Of a stretch of 64,000 bases of DNA, positions 60,026 to 64,000 are shown piece by piece. The DNA is from Riptortus pedestris. Taxonomy: Eukaryota; Arthropoda; Insecta; Hemiptera; Alydidae. Each line of letters opens with the position of its first letter. Position 1 is the stretch's first letter. The translations under genes were made by a program, and so were the position numbers. The notes beneath the pieces were generated by a model that saw only the letters and a list, made by a program, of their open reading frames with translations, searched no databases and was not told the origin of the DNA. Where the stretch lies: positions 75,928,501 through 75,992,500 of the forward strand of contig CM032232.1 in the NCBI GenBank assembly GCA_019009955.1. The letters run 5' to 3'.

Positions 60026-60340
60026 TCAAACTTTCACAGCCTCTACGTCTCCAGAGCATTCTACCTTTGAGAATAGCCTCCTCTTGGCGAAACGGAAAGG
60101 TTTCATCTCTAAAGGCGACTCCAAAGCATGATTCACCTTGGAGACTCTATATCTCGACTTAAAGCTGCAACTGAAATGAGCTCTAGTGATTATAAATATG
60201 TGAGTGAATGAGCCTACAGCTAGGCTAGAGATGGTTCTCCTGAATGGAGTGAGACCTCCTCCACCAGGCGTAGGCGTCCCTTTACGCAACGTACTACGGC
60301 TCCCGTGAATGGGTGTACCAGCTGGCCTCGGCTTTTGCAA
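60026..60340 (-). other. GC-richer open stretch, unknown (possible exon)
   Basis: The minus strand is open over 315 bp and encodes a basic Gly/Pro/Ser-rich segment with KPRPAGTPIHGSRSTLRKGT and GGGGLTPFRRTISSLAVGSF. The composition is clearly less AT-rich than the surroundings. The frame is closed upstream by a stop two codons before 60340, so any exon would need an acceptor near AATAACTATTGCAAAAG. No family is recognised. It could be an exon of an unseen gene or repeat-derived. Confidence 0.25.
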
Positions 60341-61375
60341 TAGTTATTAATGAAACCTACACACTGGCCGCAGCTATCAATGGACCTAGCTTACCGTCTG
60401 GTGGGGGTAATGTATTCCAGCGGAGCCTCTCTATTTAAATATTCATGACCATTTGTAATGCTTTATCTTCTCTTTTTTTCCCCACCTGAGGGTCTATTTT
60501 TTTTCTCCCCCACTCCTTGGCGTTGAGTCCCCCCCCCCCTCACCTTCCCGTAAGCAATCCGGCAGCAGGCTGACTGCCAGATGGGCGATTTTCCTCGATT
60601 TTTCTCCATTTCTTTTGGTCGTATGGAGTTTTTACGAAAGGCGTCAATCGCGGGTGTCGAAACCAATCACATGCCACCTTTTGGTTCTTTCTATGTCGAA
60701 AAATAGTCATCAAAACGAGTTTTACACAATTTCAAGGTTTTCTTCTCTCCTCGTTGAGGGGCCTTGTCCACTTATGTAATACCAAATGGGAAAGAATAGA
60801 CAGTATTTTATTATAATTGATGAGGGTATTTTTATGATAATTTTCCCTTAATGTAAATTAGACAAGACTACAATGATTTAAATGGAATCAGTTAAAAAAA
60901 AAAAAACTCATTATGCCAGTTTAAAGAACTTAATTTCAGTCAAAGCAATTTATCCCTTCCTCATTGTCATTAATAATGCCATAAGTTAGTTAATGTGTTT
61001 TGCTTCCATGAATTTAAGCTTTTTTTATTTAAAAAGAAGTTAACATTTTTACGTCTCGGGACGTGGTATTGTTTTGGAATTGTCAGTATATAACTATAAT
61101 GCGATTTGGGGCACTCGGAAACACTTTGGAGAAATTACTTTTTAACCAAGGGCGTTCTATTTGATTTTTATAATAACATTCTGACTTAAGGAGGTTATAT
61201 AATTATCCTTAAAACCTCACCCAATTGGTTTTCCGAGGGCTTCAATAGTTCAATGCTATTGATGAATTGGCGACATAATTCAGAAAATTAAACATTTGAA
61301 AAATGTATTCCTCTTATTCTGGGCCCAATATTATTTACACATTCTTTTTGTTATTCTTTTAAAAAGGGATAGCCC

Positions 61376-61440
61376 CTGAAGAGGTGGAAAATAAGCCACG
61401 AAACATGTAGGGCAGTTGCAATAAAGTTTGCACCGAAATA
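61376..61440 (+). repeat. Hairpin motif CTGAAGA-GTGG/CCAC-GAAAC
   Basis: CTGAAGA (61376-61382), then GGTGG, an AAAATAAG loop and CCAC, then GAAAC (61400-61404), followed by ATGTAGGGCAGTTGC. The arrangement equals the conserved core of a hammerhead ribozyme (CUGANGA, stem II, GAAA), but one unpaired G sits between the core and the stem as read here. The surrounding sequence shows no matching inverted arm. Confidence 0.4.
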
Positions 61441-61701
61441 AATGTTTTCTATTGGAGACCCTTGCTATAAAATTTGAAGAACAATTTTTATTGTTACTTT
61501 TTCGAATTAAGAACTCATTTTTAGTTACGGAGACTAATCATGGCCCACTCAAAAATAAAGTAGATATAGAGATTGTTGTTATGAAGTTAGTCAAATCTTT
61601 ATCAAATTTGGGCGGTTTAATTTACATTTCAATTCCTATTTACGTAGACTTTTCATTCCGGGAGAAGTAGGTCGTCAGTTGAAATCACTAACATGTTATT
61701 G

Positions 61702-63940
61702 CACACGAGAAATCTGCTTAGTTTACGAAGCTTGGCGGTTGGTTATAACACAATTGTGATCCCATTCACCACATATTCTCTAGTTCTGTGTAAAACACCG
61801 ACGCGTAAAAGGTTATTTTGGGGAGGGGGAGTTACTAAAATCTGAAAACAAGAAATTACAAATAACCCACTTAATACTTTAGTTACGAAAAAATATATAG
61901 AACAACAATTGTGAAGCATCAATAGATTAACAAGATTGGTTCTATTATCTTTTGGGAACGACTCATAATAAAAGAGATATTTGAATTTTCAATATTCCTC
62001 TTATTCCACCCCTGATTTCAGTCATTAACTAATGTCAAGAAGAAATAAATATTTTTGATTCACGACTGGAAAATCGTAATTGATGACGCAGCACATGTTC
62101 AATGAAAACAATATTAGGTATTTAAGCTTGGAATAAGGTGGTTTATGATATAACAGTTTATTGCTAATATAACTCAAGTAGGATTGGGGGTTTACTGAAG
62201 GCCGAAAACTAAAAAGGTCCGCCCACAGGGATTGCGTAAACTAAGCAGATTTTCCACGCACTGGTACAATGCACTTGTGATATGTCACCACATATATTCT
62301 ACTTCTAAGTGAAAAACCTATGTGTAGCAGGGGGAGGAAATTATTAAAGGCTGAAAACAACAATGTACGAATAACTCATTTAATACATGAATTAAGAACA
62401 AATATTGAAGAATATAAATAGTTAATAGTTTATCAAGGTTAGTTCTATTGCATTTTATGAGACGAGTCATTATAACTGAGATATTTTGAATTTTCCTATT
62501 CCTCCTATTCTTCTAAACCCCCATTACCTAGTCTGATTTCAACCACTAACAAATATGATATTTAATGTTGAATGAAACGGCTATACATCGAGTGTGATAT
62601 AGATCAAATAAACATTTTACAGGCAAGAACTTAAAATCTTAATAGATGACGTCATCACACAAAGAAAATGCATGTATCTCGTATAATAAAGGTCTCTTGA
62701 AAACAATATTTGGTATTTAAGCTTCGAATAAAGTGGTTTACTATATAACAGAGAATAAGATTTTCCTTGAAGAAATCTGCCAATATATTTGTCTGTCATC
62801 TATCTATATATTTGTCTGCTACCGCTCTAGCGGTCGCAGTTATTGTCTTATCCTTACCAAACTGGATATATAATCGTTTTATGTAAAAGGAAAGATCAAG
62901 TTTGTTAATGGCTGAAAGCGGAACAGCGGGGGAGGGGGAGTTTAGTAGGGGGAAATTTCAAAAATCTCTGTTATTATGCGTCGGATCGAAAAGTTTAATA
63001 GAACCAATCGTATTTCAAATTTAATTACCTACACGGGTTGTTATATACATAATTACTCTGTCATAAATAGTAATCGAGATATTTGGATGTTTCCATCTTC
63101 AGCCTTCAATAAACCCCCACTCCTACCCATGTCATATTAACATTAAGCGGTTACATCATAAACAACATTATTCTAAGCTTAAATATGAAATGTTGCTTTC
63201 AAGACACCTGTATTATGGGAGATAAATGGAAATATATGCGATGACATCGTCACTTAAGATTTTAATTCCATACGAGATATTTAACCGTTTCAGCCAACAC
63301 TAGAGATCACTTTTGTTATTGGCAGAAATGGGACATGGAATAGTGGGGGTATAGAGGGGAGGACATCGAAAATTCAAAATATTTCCATTATTATGAACAG
63401 GATTGTCGGGAAATGTTGTAGAACCAATCTTCTTAAACTATTCACGATCTACAATTGTTGATCGATGTTTTTTTTCTTAATTTAAGTATTAGGCGAGTTT
63501 TTCGCGCCTAGGCGAAATAGTGACTAGGTATATGATGAGATGAGATGACCAGTGTCTCATTCCAGCACGTGGGAAATCTGCTTAGTTTACGCAGCACCTG
63601 CGCGACAGAGTTTTTATTGTTTATGTGACATGAGTCGGAGTGGGAGGTTTGCCGAAGGCTGAAAACACAGAATGCAAAAATCTCAGTTACTGTTCAAGTT
63701 ATAGAATACATTTACATGACAATATTTATAGTAAATTTAATTTGCCATAATATCGGTATCATACAATTTTTCTATCCGCCTTATAATAACGGAGATATTT
63801 AGAATTTTTGAAATTCCCCCCTCTAACTGTTCCGATTTCAGCCATTAACGAACTTGATCTATAGTTTTGCATGAAACACTTATAACCGAGTTTGGTAACA
63901 ATCAATCATAAATTGCGACCGCTAGAGCGATAACAAACAA

Positions 63941-63992
<52 letters not shown>

Positions 63993-64000
63993 GAACAGAC
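61702..64000. repeat. Mosaic cluster of family A copies, cut by the window end
   Basis: In order the cluster holds: a reversed left end (61702-61730) joined to a plus-orientation interior (to about 62210); a new plus-orientation left end GTCCGCCCACAGGGATTGCG at 62217 with interior to about 62780; a minus-orientation copy (62780-63608) that begins with the palindrome ACCGCTCTAGCGGT (62821-62834) and ends in CACGTGGGAAATCTGCTTAG and TTTACGCAGCACCTGCGCGA; and a plus-orientation copy from about 63620 to the window edge with GCGACCGCTAGAGCG and an (AT)n tract at 63943-63987. Opposite copies side by side create long imperfect inverted repeats. Confidence 0.75.

Overview
The window reads as AT-rich, repeat-dominated, non-coding DNA from a large eukaryotic nuclear genome. 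An arthropod, most likely an insect, fits best. The evidence is two tRNA-Ser genes with eukaryotic internal promoter boxes, at least four decayed non-LTR retrotransposon fragments whose residues look like insect jockey, RNase H-bearing and RTE-type elements, a tRNA-derived SINE present about 16 times, long CT/AC/AT microsatellites, and no dense run of open reading frames. No intact host protein-coding gene could be supported. A few short open stretches that might be exons are listed at low confidence. The species cannot be named from the sequence alone.

Layout. 1-10 kb: SINE copies and two minus-strand LINE remnants (jockey-like RT end, 1397-1854; RNase H region, 2775-3640). 9.5-20 kb: many pieces of one dispersed family, here called family A (left end GTCCGTCACGCAGG, right end a 20-bp perfect palindrome followed by TGCTAA). 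A 1,085-bp TIR DNA transposon at 16983-18067 interrupts one of these copies and carries a broken gene of an insect-type Cys-rich protein family. 21-27 kb: an RTE/SINE-like 3' end built of three imperfect units, microsatellites, and a fold-back element. 27.97-29.05 kb: two identical tRNA-Ser(UGA) genes on the arms of an inverted duplication. 30-41 kb: microsatellites, a second fold-back element, a near complete family A copy and SINEs. 42.2-42.8 kb: seven copies of an 87-bp tandem repeat. 49.2-50.6 kb: an RTE-like LINE remnant. 51.6-53.1 kb: about 9-10 copies of a ~154-bp satellite-like unit. 53.86-54.12 kb: a 121-bp-arm palindrome. 55.5-55.9 kb: a SINE joined to a retroelement C-terminal fragment. 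61.7-64 kb: a mosaic cluster of family A copies, cut by the window edge.

Two observations look most worth following. First, the TIR transposon at 16983-18067 has a 4-bp target duplication (AAAT), and paralogous uninterrupted sites lie in the same window. Second, a compact CTGANGA-hairpin-GAAA motif recurs in several unrelated fold-back and repeat sequences. It resembles the hammerhead-ribozyme motifs known from Penelope-like retroelements, although several copies carry an extra nucleotide that would weaken or abolish catalysis. Nothing in the window forms a convincing new multi-gene system. The expressed content that can be supported is the pair of tRNA genes; the rest is transposable-element sediment and simple repeats.
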